Part shown: positions 13,385-27,019 of the stretch, in pieces
Layout: every line of letters starts with the position of its first letter
Position numbering within the stretch: the first letter of the stretch is position 1
Assembly: GCF_050948175.1 (NCBI RefSeq)
Contig: NW_027490137.1
Location: 434,001 to 498,000, forward strand
Direction: 5' to 3'
DNA length: 64,000 nt
Source: Xylocopa sonorina
Taxonomy: Eukaryota > Arthropoda > Insecta > Hymenoptera > Apidae
Program-made: the position numbers and the translations under genes
Notes under the pieces: generated by a model
The model's database searches: none
What the model was told of the DNA's origin: nothing
Seen by the model: only the letters and a program-made list of their open reading frames with translations

Positions 13385-14863
13385 GCGTTTGCAGATGTCT
13401 ACGTATCGATGCAGTAGAGTTCTAATGCTTCTTATACGCGCTTTTGCATCACATTTCTACGATTCATAATAAGATATAATATTCATTGCGAAGTGACGTG
13501 CATACCTCGTATTCACTTCAAAACAATGTAAATGCAACACTTCCTTGCTAGAAAGTAGCGTTTTCAGATGTCTAGGTATCGAATCAATAGAGTTCTAAAG
13601 CTTCTTAAACGAGCTTTCGCATCTCATTTTTATATTTCATGATAATATATAGTATTCATTCTGCAATGTTATGTATAACTCGCATTCACTTCAGAAGAAT
13701 ATAAATGCGACTCTTCCTTCCTAGGAAATAGCGTTTGCAGATTTCTACGTATCGTAGCAATACAGTTCTAATGGTTCTCAAAACGCGATATCGCATCTCA
13801 TTTCTATGTTTCATGATAAGATATAATATTCATTGCGAAGTTTCATGTATTCCTCGTATTCACTTCAAATGAATGTAAATGCGACACTTCCTTGCTAGGA
13901 AATAGCTTTTGCAGATGTTTAGGTATCGAAGCAATAAAGTTCTAATGCATCTTAAATCGTGATATCGCATCTCATTTCGATGTTTGATGATAACATATAT
14001 TATTCATTGCGCAATGTTATGTATACCTCGCATTCACTTCAAAAGAATGTAAATGCTACACGTCCTTGCTATGAAATAGCGTTTATAGATGTCTACGTAA
14101 CGTAGCCATAGAGTTCTAAAGCTTCTTAAAACGCGATATCACATCACATTTCTATGTTTCATGATAAGATATAATATTCATAGCGAAGTTTTCACGTATT
14201 CCTCGTATTCACATCAAATGAATGTAAATGCGGCACTTCCTTCCTAGGAAATAGCGTTTGCAGATGTCTACGTATCGTAGCAAGTGTGTTATCATGCTAC
14301 TTAAGACGAGATATCGCATCTCATTTCTATGTTTCATGATAAGATATAATATTCATTGTGGAGTGTTATGTATACCTCGTATTCACTTCACAAGAATGTA
14401 AATCTGACACTTCCTTGCTAGGAAATAGTGTTTGCAGATGTGTACGTATCGAAACAATAGAGTTCTAATGCTTCTTAAAACGGGATATCGCATCACATTT
14501 CTATGTTTCATAACAAGATATAATATTCAATGCGAATTGTCATGTATACCTCGTATTCATTTCAAAAGAATGTAACTGCGACACTTCCTTGCTAGGAAAT
14601 AGCATTTGCAGATATCTACGTATCTTAGCAATAGATTTCCAATGCTTCTTAAGCGCCATATGGCATCTCATTTCTGTGATTCATGATAAGATATAATACA
14701 CATTGCGAAGTGTCACACATACCTCGTATACACTTCAAATGAATGAAAGTGCGAGACTTCTTTGCTAGGAAGTAGCGTTTGCAGATGTCTACGTATCGAA
14801 GCAATAGATTTCTAATGCTTCTTAAACAGCGATATAGCAACTCACTTCTACGTTTCATGATAA
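13385..14863 (+). repeat. Divergent monomers after the register break
   Basis: About eight units in the new register. The first three show unusual replacements of the GCGATATCGC palindrome (GCGCTTTTGC, GAGCTTTCGC). The unit near 14190 has one extra base in GAAGTTTTCACG. No non-satellite sequence is seen. Confidence 0.8.
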
Positions 14864-17133
14864 GATATAATATTCATTGTGCAGTGCTATGTATATCTCG
14901 TCTACACTTCAAATGAATGTAAATGCGACACTACACTGCTAGGAACTAGCTTTTGCAGATGTCTACGTATCGAGGCAATTGTGTTCTAATGCTTGTTAAA
15001 GCGCCATATCGTACCACAATTCTATGTTTCATGATAAGATATAATATTCATTGCCAAGTGTCATGTATACCTCGTATTCCTTTCAAAAAAATGTAAGTGC
15101 GACACTTCCATGCTAGGAAGTAGCGTTTGAAGATGTCTACGTATCGAGCAATAGGATTCTAATGCTTCTGAAATCGCAATATCGTATCTCATTTCTATGT
15201 TTCATGATAAGATACAATATACATCGTGCAGTGTTATGTATACCTCGTATACACTTCAAATGAATGTAAATGCGACACTTCCTTGCTAGGAAGTAGCGTT
15301 TGCAATTGTCTGCGAAAGAAGCAATAGAGTTTTAGTGCTTCTCAAAATGCTATATCGCATCACATTTCTATGTTTCATGATAGTATATAATATTCATTGT
15401 GGAGTGTTATATATACCTCCGATTCACTTCAAAGGAATGTAAATGCGACACTTCCTTGCTAGGAAATAGAGTCTGCAGATATCTACGTATCCTAGCAATA
15501 GAGTTCTAATGCTGCTTAAAACGCGATATCGCATCTCATTTCTATGTATCATGATAAGATATAATTTTCATTGTGCAATGTTATGTATACCTCTCGTTCA
15601 CTTCAAAAGAATGTAAATGCGACACTTCCTTGCTAGGAAATAGCGTTTGCAGATCTCTACGTCTCGTACCAATAGAGTTCGAATGCTTCTCAAAACGCGA
15701 TATCGCATCACATTTCTATGTTTCATGATAAGATATAATACTCCTTGCGGAGTGTTATGTATTCCTCCTCTACACTTCAAATGAATGTAAATGCGACAAT
15801 TCCTTGCAAGGTAGTAGCGTTTGCAGATGTCTACGAATTGAAGCAATAGATTTCTAATGCTTCTTCAAACGAGATATTGCATCCCATTTCTATGTTTCAT
15901 GATAAGATATAATATTCATTGCGAAGCGTTATGTATTCCTCCTCCATACGCCAAATGAATGTAAATGCGACATCTCCTTTCTAGGAAATTACGTTTCCAG
16001 GTGTCTACGTATCGAAGCAATAGAGTTCTAAAGCTTCTTAAAAGGCGATATCGTATCTCATTTCTATGCTTCACGATAAGATATAATACTCATTGCGAAG
16101 TGTTACGCATACCTCGTATACAATTCAAATGAATGTAAATGCGACACTTCCTTTGGAGGAGATAGCATTTCCAAATGTCTACGTATCGTAGCAGAAGAGT
16201 TCTAGTGCTTGTTAAATCGCGACATCGCATCACACTTCTATGTTTCATGATAACCTATAACACTCATTGCGAAGTGTTATGTATTCCTCGTCTACACTTC
16301 AAATGAATGTAAATACGACACTTCTTTGCTAGGAAATAGTGCTTCCAGATATCTACGTACCGAAGGAGTAGAGTTCTAATGCTTCTTAAAACGAGATATC
16401 TCATCTCATTTCTATGTTTCATGACAAGATAAAATATTCATTGCGAATTGTCATGCATTCCTCGTATTCACTTCAAACGAATGTAAATGCGACACTTCCT
16501 TGCTATTAAATAGCGATTGCAGATGTCTACTTATCGTAGCAATAGTGCTGTAATGCTTCCTAATTCGCGATATCGCATGTCATTTCTATGGTTCATGATG
16601 AGATATAATGTTCATTGCGAAGTGTATTGTATACCTCGTATTCATTTCAAGAGAATGTAAATGCGAAGCTCTCTTGCTAGGAAATAGTGTTTCTATATGT
16701 CTACGTATCGGAACAATAGAGTTCTAATGCTTCTTAACTCGCGATATCGCATCACATTTCTATGCTTCACGGTAAGGTATAATATTAATTGCGAAGTGTC
16801 ATGTATACCACGTATTCACTTCAAAAGAGTGTACATGCGATAATTCCTTGCTAGGAAATGGCGTTTCCAGATGACTACATATCGAAACAATACAGTTCTA
16901 ATGCATCGTAAAACGAGATGTCGCATCTCATTTCTAAGTTTCGTGATAAGATATAATATTCATTGCGAAGTGTCACCTATACCTCGAATACACTTCAAAT
17001 GAATGTAAATTCGACACTTCCCTGCTATTATATGGCGTTTGCAGATGTCTACACACCGTAGCAATAGAGTTCTAAAGCTTCTTAAAACAAGATATCGCAC
17101 CTCCTTTCCATGTTTCATGATAAGATATAATAT
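14864..17133 (+). repeat. Long-range duplicated block, copy 2 (13 monomers)
   Basis: This is the second copy of 8709-10455 with three additional monomers at about 15750-16271. The inserted units have their own variants (TCCTTGCAAGGTAGTAGCG, CTTTGGAGGAGATAG). Similarity ends near 17133, where copy 1 has TTTATTGCGTAGTG and this copy has TTAATTGCGAAGTG. Confidence 0.85.
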
Positions 17134-18419
17134 TAATTGCGAAGTGTCATGTATACCACGCATACACTTCAAATGAATGTAAATGCGACACTTCCTAGCT
17201 AGGAAGTACCGATGGCAGAATTCTACTTATCGAAGCAATAGAGTTCTAATGCTTCCTAAAACGAGATATCGCATCTCATTTCTATGTGCCATGATTAGAT
17301 ATATTATTCATTGCGGCGTGTCATGTATACCTCGTATTCACATTAAAAGAATGTAAATCCAACACTTCCTTGCTATTAAATAGCGTTTGCAGATGTCTAC
17401 GTGTCGAAGCAATAGTATTCTAATGCTACTCAAAACGCGATATCGCATCTCATTCCTATGTTTCATGAAAGGATATAGTATTCATTGCGAAGTGTCATGT
17501 ATACCTCGCATACACTACAAATGTAGGTAAATGCGACACCTCCTTGCTAGGAAATAGCGTTTGCAGATGTCTACGTATCGAAGCAATAGATTTCCATGCT
17601 TCTTAAAACGTGAAATCGCATCTCCTTTCTATGTTTCGTGATTAGATATAATATACATTGTGCAGTGTCATGTATACCTCGTATTCACCTCAAAAGAATG
17701 TAAATGCGACACTTACTTGCTAGTAAATAGCGGCTGCAGATGTCTACATATCGAAGCAATACAGTTCTAATGCTTCTTAAATCGCCATATCACATCTCAT
17801 TTTTATGTTTCATGATAAGATATAATATTAATTGCGAAGTGTGATGTATACCACCCATACACTACAAATGAATGTAAATGCGACACTTCCTTGCTGGGAA
17901 GTACCGATGGCAGAATTCAACTTATCGAAGCAATAGAGATCTAGAGCTTCCTAAAACGAGATATCGCATCCCATTTCTATGTGCCATGATAAGATATATT
18001 ATTCATTGCGGCGTGTCATGTATACCTCGTATTCACTTCAAAAGAATGTAAATCCGACACTTCCTTGCTATTAAATGGCGTTTGCAGATATCTACGTATC
18101 GAAGCAATAGGTTTCTAATGCTTCTTAAAACGCGATATCGCATCTCATTTCTATGTTTCGTGACAACATATAATATTCATTGCGAAGTGTCACGTATACA
18201 TCGCATACACTTCAAATGACTGTAATTGCGACACTTCCTTGCTAGCAAATAACGTTTGCAGATGTCTACGTATCGTAGCAATAGAGTTCTAATGCTTCTT
18301 AAAACGCGATATCATATCACATTTCTATGTTTCATGATAAGATATAATATTCATTGCGAAGTTTCATGTATTCCTCGTATTCACTTCAAATGAATGTAAA
18401 TGCGATACTTCCTTGCTAG
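17134..18419 (+). repeat. Monomers with a 4-mer offset duplication
   Basis: Units carrying GAAGTACCGATGGCAGAATTC and TATGTGCCATGAT occur at about 17133-17340 and again at about 17828-18035, an offset of 695 bp (4 x 174 minus 1; GATGGCAGAA at 17211 and 17906). The units at 17588-17808 are relatives of 5000-5220. Confidence 0.8.
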
Positions 18420-21110
18420 GAAATAGCGTTTGCAGATGTCACCGTATCGTAGCAAGCGTGTCATAATGATTCTTAAAACGAGATATCGCATCTCATTTCT
18501 ATGTTTCATGATAACATATAATATTCATTGCGAAGTGTTATGTAGACCTCGCATACACTTCAAATGAATGTAAATGCGACACATCCTTGCTAGGAAATAG
18601 CGTTTGCAGATGTCTACGTATAGTAACATTAAAGTTCTAATGCTTCTCAAAATGGGATATCAAATCTCATTACTATGTTTCATGGTAAGATAAAATATTA
18701 ATTGCGAAGGGTCATGTATACCCTGTATTCACATCAGAAGAATGTAAATGCGACACTTCCTTGCTAGGATATAGCGTTTGCAGATTTCTGCGTATCGTAG
18801 CATTAGATTTCTATTGCATCTCAAAACGCGATATCGCATCTCATTTCTATGTTTCATGAAAAGATATAATATTTATTGCGAAGTGTCTCGTATACACCGC
18901 ATACACTTCAAATGAATGTAAATGCGACAGTTCCTTGCTAGGAAGTAGCGTTTGTAGACGTCTACGTATCGAAGCAATAGAGTTCTAATGCTTCTTGAAA
19001 CGGAACATCGCATCTCATTTCTATGCTTCATGATAAGAAATAATATTCATTGCGAAGTTTCATGTATTCCTCGTATTCACTTCAAATGAATGTAAATGCG
19101 ACACTTCCTTGCTAGGAAATAGCGTTTGCAGATGTCTACGTATCGTAGCAAGCGTGTCATAATGATTCTTAAAACGAGATATCGCATCTCATTTCTATGT
19201 TTCATGATAACATATAATATTCATTGCGAAGTGTTATGTAGACATCGCATAGACTTCAAATGAATGTTAATGCGACACTTCCTTGCTAGGAAATAACGTT
19301 TGCAGATGCCTACGTATCGTAGCAATAGAGTTCTAATGCTTCTTATATCGCGAGATCGCATCTCATTTCCATGTTTCATGATAAGATATAATATTAATTG
19401 CGAAGTGTCATGTATACCTCGCATTCACTTCAAAAGAATGTAAATGCGACACTTCCTTGCTAGGAAATAGCGTTTGCAGATGTCTACGTATCGTAGCAAT
19501 AGAGTTCTTATGCTTCTTATATCGCAAGATCGAATCTCAGATCTATGTTTCACGATAAGATATAATATTCATTGTGGAGTGTTATGTATACCTCGTATTC
19601 ACCTCAAAAGAATGTAAATGCGACACTTGCTTGCTAGGAAATAGCGTTTGCAGATTTCTGCGTATCGTAGCATTAGATTTCTATTGCATCTCAAAACGCG
19701 ATATCGCATCTCATTTCTATGTTTCATGAAAAGATATAATATTTATTGCGAAGTGTCACGTATACATCGCATACACTCCAAATGAATGTAAATGCGACAG
19801 TTCCTTGCTAGGAAATAGCGTTTGCAGACGTCTACGTATCGAAGCAATAGAGTTCTGATGCTTCTTGAATCGGAATATCGCATCTCATTTCTATGCTTCA
19901 TGATAAGAAATAATATTCATTGCGAAGTTTCATGTATTCTTCGTATTCACTTCAAATGAATGTAAATGCGACACTTCCTTGCTAGGAAATAGAGTTTGCA
20001 GATGTCTACGTATCGTAGCAAGCGTGTTATAATGCTTCTTATAACGAGATATCGCATTTCATTTCTATGTTTCGTGACAACATATAATATTCATTGCGAA
20101 TTGTTATGTATACCTCGCATACACTTCAAAAGAATGTTAATGCGACACTTCCTTGTTAGGAAATAGCGTTTGCAGATTTCTGCGTATCGTAGCATTATAT
20201 TTCTATTGCATCTCAAAACGCGATATCGCATCTCATTTCTATGTTTCATGATAAGATATAATATTTATTGCGAAGTGTCACGTATACATCGCATACACTT
20301 CAAATGAATGTAAATGCGACACTTCCTTGCTAGGAAATAGCGTTTGCAGATGTCTACGAATCGAAGCAAAAGAGTTCTAATGCTCCTTAGAACGAGATAC
20401 CGCATCTCATTCCTATGTTTCATGGTACGATATATTATTCATTGCGAAGTATCACGTATACCTCGCATACACTTCAAATGAATGTAAAGGCGACACGTCC
20501 TTGCTAGGAAATAGCGTTTGCAGCTGTCTACGTATCGTAGCAATAGAGTTCTAATGCTTCTTAAAACGCGATATCACATCACATTTCTATGTTTCATGAT
20601 AGGATATAATATTCATTGCGAAGTTTCATGTATTCCTCGTATTCACTTCAAACGAATGTAAATGCGATACTTCCTTGCTAGGAAATAGAGTTTGCAGATG
20701 TCTACGTATCGTAGCAAGCGTGTTATAATGCTTCTTAAAACGAGATATCACATCTCATTCCTATGCTTCATGATAAGATATAATATTAATTGCGAAGTGT
20801 CATGTATACCTTGTATTCACTTCAGAAGAATGTAAATGCGACACTCCCTTGCTAGCAAATAACGTTTGCAGATGTCTACGTATCGTAGCAAGCGTGTCAT
20901 AATGATTCTTAAAACGAGATATCGCATCTCATTTCTATGTTTCATGATAACATATAATATTCATTGTGCAGTGTTATGTATACCTCGCATACACTTCAAA
21001 AGAATGTTAATGCGACACTTCCTTGCTAGGAAATAGCGTTTGCAGACTTCTGCGTATCGTAGCATTATATTTCTATTGCATCTCAAAACGCGATATCGCA
21101 TCTCATATCT
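18420..21110 (+). repeat. Local 5-mer and 3-mer higher-order repeats
   Basis: The marker unit with CATTAGATTTCTATTGCATC occurs at 18801 and 19671 (offset 870, exactly five monomers). Its CATTATATTTC variant occurs at 20193 and 21063 (offset 870 again), with 522 bp (three monomers) between the pairs. The neighbouring type with GCAAGCGTGT follows the same spacing. Exact multiples of 174 show exchange in register. The same monomer types reappear at 42430, 49990, 52600 and 54000. Confidence 0.85.
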
Positions 21111-22803
21111 ATGTTTCACGATAAGATATAATATTCATTGTGCAGTGATATGTATATCTCGTCTACACTTCAAAAGGATGTAAATGCGACACTTCCTTCC
21201 TAGGGAATAACGTCTGCAGATTTCTACGTATCGTAGAAATAGAGTTCTAATTCTTCTTAAAACGCGATATCGCATCTCATTTGTATGTTTCATGATAAGA
21301 TACAATATTCATTGCGAAGTGTCATGTATACCTCGTATTCACTTCAAAACAATGTAAATGCGACACTAGCTTTCTAGGAAATAGTGTTTGCAGATGTCTA
21401 CGTATCGAAGCAACAGATTTCTAATGCTTCTTAAATCGCAATATCGCATCCCATTTCTATGTTTCATGATAAGATATAATATTCATTGTGGAGTGTTATG
21501 TATACCTCGTATTCAATTCAAAAGAATGTAAATTTGACACTTCCTTGCTAGAAAATTCCGTTTGCAGATGTCTACGTATCGTAGCAATAGAGTTGTAATG
21601 CTTCTCAAAACGCGATAACGTATCTCATTTCTATGTTCCATGATAAGATACAATATTCATTGTGCGGTATTATGTGTATCTCGTATTCAATTCAAATGAA
21701 TGTAATTGCGACACATCCTTGCTAAGAAATAGCGTTTGCAGATGTCTACATATCGTAGCAATAGAGTTCTAACGCTTCTTAAAACGCGATATCGCATCCC
21801 ATTTCTATGTTTCATGATAAGATATAATATTCAATGCGAAGTGTCACTTATACCTCGCACACACTTCAAATGAATGTAAATGCGACACTTCCTTCCTAGG
21901 AAATAGCGTTTTCAGATGTCTACGTATTGTAGCAATAGACTTCTAACGCTTCTTCAAACGTGATATCGCATCTCATATCTATGTTTCATGATAAGATATA
22001 ATATTCATTGCGAAGTGTCATGTGCACCTCGTATTCGCATCAAACGAACGTAATTGCGGCACTCTCTTGCTAGGAAATAGCGTTTGCAGATGTCTACGTA
22101 TCGTAGCATTAGTGTTCTAATGCTTCCCAAACGCGATATCGCATCTCAATTCTATGTTTCACGATAATATATAATAATCATTGCGAAGTGTCATGTATAC
22201 CTCGCATTTACTTCAAATGAATGTAAATGCGACACTCCCTTGCTAGGAAATAACGTTTGGAGATATCTACGTATCGTAGGATTAGAGTTCTAATGCTTCT
22301 CAAAACGCGATATCGCATCTCATTTCTATGTTTCATGATAAGATATAATATTCATTGTGTAGTGTTATGTATACCTCGTATTCACGTCAAAAGAATGTAA
22401 ATGCGACACCTTCTTGCTAGGGAATAGCGTTTGCCAATGTCTACGTATCGTAGCAATAGAGTTCCAATGCCTCTTAAAACGCGATATCGCATCGCATTTC
22501 TATGTTTCATGATAAGATATAATATTCATTGTGGACTGTTATGTATACCTCGTAATCACTTCAAAAGTGTGTAAGTGCAACACTTCCTTGATATGAAATA
22601 CCGTTTGCAGATGTCTACGTATCGAAGCGACAGAGTTATAATGCTTCTTAGGACGAGATTTCGCATGTCATTTTAATGTTTTATGATATGATATAATATT
22701 CATTGCGAAGTATCGTGTATGCGTCGTATTCACTTCAAAAGAATGTAAATGTGACACTTCCTTGCTAGGAAATAGCGTTTGCAGACGTCTACGTATCGAA
22801 GCA
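21111..22803 (+). repeat. Divergent monomers
   Basis: About ten units in register without a local higher-order pattern that I can see. The GCGATATCGC palindrome is intact in several of them. No other sequence type is present. Confidence 0.8.
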
Positions 22804-23369
22804 ATAGAGTTCTAATCCTCCTTATATCGCGATATCGCATCTCATTTCTATGTTTCATGATAAGATGTAATATTCATTGTGGAGTGTTATGTATACCTTG
22901 TATTCACTTCAATAGATTGTAAATGCGGCACATCCTTGCTAGGAAATAGCGTCTGCTGATATCCACGTACCGTAGCAATAGAGTTCTAATCCTTCTTAGA
23001 ACGCGATATCGCATCTTATTACTATGTTTCATGATAAGATATAGTATTCACTGCGAAGTGTCATGGATATCTCGCATTAACTTCAAAAGAATGTAAATGC
23101 GACACTTCCTTCCTAGATAATTGCGTCTGCAGATGACTACCTATCGTAACAATAGAGTTCCAATGCTTCTTAAAACGCGATATCGCATCTCATTTCTATG
23201 TTTCATTATAAGATATAATATTCATTGCGAAGTGTCATGTGTACCTCGCATACACTTCAGAAGAATGTAAATGCGACACTTCCTTGCTAGGAAATAGCGT
23301 TTGCAGATGTCTACGTATCGTAGAATTAGACTTCTAATGCTTCTTTAAACGCGATATCGCATCTCATTT
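22804..23369 (+). repeat. Left flank of the 13-mer HOR zone, duplicated at 57307
   Basis: Together with the first HOR units (to about 23836), this stretch matches 57307-58339 at a constant offset of 34503 bp, anchored by TCTAATCCTCC (22811 and 57314) and by monomer A of the HOR (23370 and 57873). The last unit (23196-23369) is a relative of HOR monomer M, with TAGAATTAGACTTC. Confidence 0.85.
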
Positions 23370-25630
23370 CTATGTATCATGATAAGATATAATATTCATT
23401 GCGAAGTGTCATGTATACTTCGTATTCACTTCAAATGAAAGTAAATGCGACACTTCCTTGCTAGGAAATAGCGTTTCCAGATATCTACGTACCGTAGCAA
23501 TAGAGTTCTAATGCTTCTTAAAACGCCATATCGCATCTCATTTCTATGTTTTATGATAAGATATAATATTCATTGTGGAGTATTATGTATTCCTGGTATT
23601 CACTTCATAAAAATGTCCATGCGACACTTCCTTTCTAGGAAATAGCGCTGGCAGGTGTCTACGTATCGTAGCATTAGAGTTCTAATGCTACTAAAAACGC
23701 GATATCGCATCTCATTTTTATGTTTCATGATAAGATATAATATTCAATGTGCAGTGTTATGTATACCTCGTATTCACTTCAAAAGAAAGTAAGTGCGACT
23801 CTTCCTTGCTAGTAAATGGCGTTTGCAGACGTCTACGTATCGAAGCAATGGAGTTCTAATGCTTCTTAAAACGCGATATCGCATCTCATTTCCATGATTC
23901 GTGATAAGATATAATATTCATTATGGAGTGTCATGTATACCTCGCATACGCTTCAAATGAATGTAAATGCGACACTTCCTTGCTAGGAAATTGCGTTTGC
24001 AGATGTCTACGTATAGAAGCAATAGGATTCTAATGCTTGTTAAAACGCGATATCGCATCACATCCCTATGTGTCATGATAAGATATAATATTCATTGCGA
24101 AGTGTTATGTATACCTCGTATTCACTTCAAAAGAATGTAAATGCGACACATCCTTGCTAGGAAGTAGCGTTCGCAGTAGTCTACGTATCGAAGCAATAGT
24201 GTTCTGATGCTTCTTAAATCGCGATATCGTATCTCATATCTATGGTTCATGATAAGATATAATATTCATTGCGCGGTGTCATGTGTACCTCGCGCACACA
24301 TCAAATGAATTTAAATGCGACACTTCCTTTCTAGAATATTACGTTTCCAGCTGTCTACGTATCGAAGCAATAGAGTTCGAATGCTTCTGAAAACGCGATA
24401 TCGCATCTCATTTCAATGTTTCATGTTAAGATATAATATTCATTACGAAGTGTTATGTTTTCCTCGTCTACACTACAAATGAATGTAAATGCGACACTTC
24501 CATGCTTGAAAATAACGTTTGCACATGTCTACGTATCGAAGCCATAGAGTTCTAATGCTTCTTAAAACGCGATATCGCATCCCATTTCTATGTATCATGA
24601 TATGATATAATATTCATTACGAAGTGTTATGTATTCCTCGTCTACACTTCAAAAGAATATAAATGCGACACTTCCTTGCTAGGAAATAGCTATTGGAGAT
24701 GTCTACGTATCGTAGCAAGCGTGTTATAATGCTTATTAAAACGAGATATCGCATCTCATTTCTATGTTTCATGATAATATATAATATTCATTGTGCAATG
24801 TTATGTATACCTCGCACTCACTTCAAAAGAATATAAATGCGACACTTCCATGCTAGGAAATAGCTATTGCAGATGTCTACGTATCGAAGCAATAGAGTTC
24901 TAATGCTTCTTGAAGCGGGATATCGCATCTCATTTCTATGCTTCATGATAAGATATAATATTAATTGCGAAGTGTAATGTATACCTTGTATTCACTTCAG
25001 AAGAATGTAAATGCGGCACTTCCTTGTAGGAAAAAGCGTTTCCAAATGTCTACGTATCGAAAAAATAGGTTTCTAATGCTTCTTAAAACGAGATGACGTA
25101 TTTCATTACTATGTTTCGTAATAAGGTATAATACTAATTGCGAAGAGTCATGTATACCTCGTATTCACTTCAAAAGAATGTAAATGCGACATATCGTTTC
25201 TAGGAAATAGCATTTGCAGGTGTCTACGTATCGTAGCAATATATTTCTAATGCTTCTTAAAACGCGATATCGCATTTCATTTCTATGTTTCGTTATATGG
25301 TATAAAATTCATTGTGGATTGTTATGTATACCTCGTATTCACTTCAATGGAATGTAAATGCGTCACTTCCTTGCTAGGAAATAGCGTTTGTAGTTGTCTA
25401 CGTATCGGAGGAATAGAGTTCTAGTGCTTTTTAAAACGCGATATCGCATTTCAATTCAATGTTTCATGTTAAGATATAATATTCATTACGAAGTGTTATG
25501 TGTTCCTCGCATACACTTCAAATGAATGTAAATGCGACACTTCCTTGCTAGGAAATAGCGTTTGCAGATGTCTACGTATCGTAGAATTAGACTTCTAATG
25601 CTTCTTTAAACGCGATATCGCATCTCATTT
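23370..25630 (+). repeat. 13-mer HOR, complete copy 1 (A-M)
   Basis: Thirteen distinct monomers, here named A-M, make 2261 bp (12 x 174 plus a 173-bp unit J). Markers in order: A CTTCAAATGAAAGTAAATG, B GGTATTCACTTCATAA, C AGTAAGTGCGACTC, D CATACGCTTC, E GTTCGCAGTAG, F GCGCGGTGTC, G CTTGAAAATAACG, H GCTATTGGAG, I CGCACTCACTTC, J TTGTAGGAAAAAGCG, K GCGACATATCG, L GTATCGGAGGAATAG, M TAGAATTAGACTTC. The same order returns in full at 29798. Confidence 0.92.
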
Positions 25631-27019
25631 CTATGTTTCATGATAAGATATAATATTCATTGCGAAGTGTCATGTATACTTCGTATTCACTTCAAATGAA
25701 AGTAAATGCGACACTTCCTTGCTAGGAAATAGCGTTTCCAGATATCTACGTATCGTAGCAATAGAGTTCTAATGCTTCTTAAAACGCCATATCGCATCTC
25801 ATTTCTATGTTTTATGATAAGATATAATATTCATTGTGGAGTATTATGTATTCCTGGTATTCACTTCATAAGAATGTCCATGCGACACTTCCTTTCTAGG
25901 AAATAGCGCTGGCAGGTGTCTACGTATCGTAGCATTAGAGTTCTAATGCTACTAAAAACGCGATATCGCATCTCATTTCTATGTTTCATGATATGATATA
26001 ATATTCATTACGAAGTGTTATGTATTCCTCGTCTACACTTCAAAAGAATATAAATGCGACACTTCCTTGCTAGGAAATAGCTATTGGAGATGTCTACGTA
26101 TCGTAGCAAGCGTGTTATAATGCTTATTAAAACGAGATATCGCATCATTTCTATGTTTCATGATAATATATAATATTCATTGTGCAATGTTATGTATACC
26201 TCGCACTCACTTCAAAACAATATAAATGCGACACTTCCATGCTAGGAAATAGCTATTGCAGATGTCTACGTATCGAAGCAATAGAGTTCTAATGCTTCTT
26301 GAAGCGGGATATCGCATCTCATTTCTATGCTTCATGATAAGATATAATATTAATTGCGAAGTGTAATGTATACCTTGTATTCACTTCAGAAGAATGTAAA
26401 TGCGGCACTTCCTTGTAGGAAAAAGCGTTTCCAAATGTCTACGTATCGAAAAAATAGGTTTCTAATGCTTCTTAAAACGAGATGACGTATTTCATTACTA
26501 TGTTTCGTAATAAGGTATAATACTAATTGCGAAGAGTCATGTATACCTCGTATTCACTTCAAAAGAATGTAAATGCGACATATCGTTTCTAGGAAATAGC
26601 ATTTGCAGGTGTCTACGTATCGTAGCAATATATTTCTAATGCTTCTTAAAACGCGATATCGCATTTCATTTCTATGTTTCGTTATATGGTATAAAATTCA
26701 TTGTGGATTGTTATGTATACCTCGTATTCACTTCAATGGAATGTAAATGCGTCACTTCCTTGCTAGGAAATAGCGTTTGTAGTTGTCTACGTATCGGAGG
26801 AATAGAGTTCTAGTGCTTTTTAAAACGCGATATCGCATTTCAATTCAATGTTTCATGTTAAGATATAATATTCATTACGAAGTGTTATGTGTTCCTCGCA
26901 TACACTTCAAATGAATGTAAATGCGACACTTCCTTGCTAGGAAATAGCGTTTGCAGATGTCTACGTATCGTAGAATTAGACTTCTAATGCTTCTTTAAAC
27001 GCGATATCGCATCTCATTT
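25631..27019 (+). repeat. HOR copy 2, internally deleted (A B H-M, 8-mer)
   Basis: Monomers C-G are absent: B passes directly into an H-type unit at 25979. The block is 1389 bp. Unit H ends with a 2-base loss (GCATCATTTC for GCATCTCATTTC), which the next copy shares. The H marker GCTATTGGAG lies at 24689 and 26080, 1391 bp apart. Sequence match to copy 1 is very high outside the junction. Confidence 0.9.
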
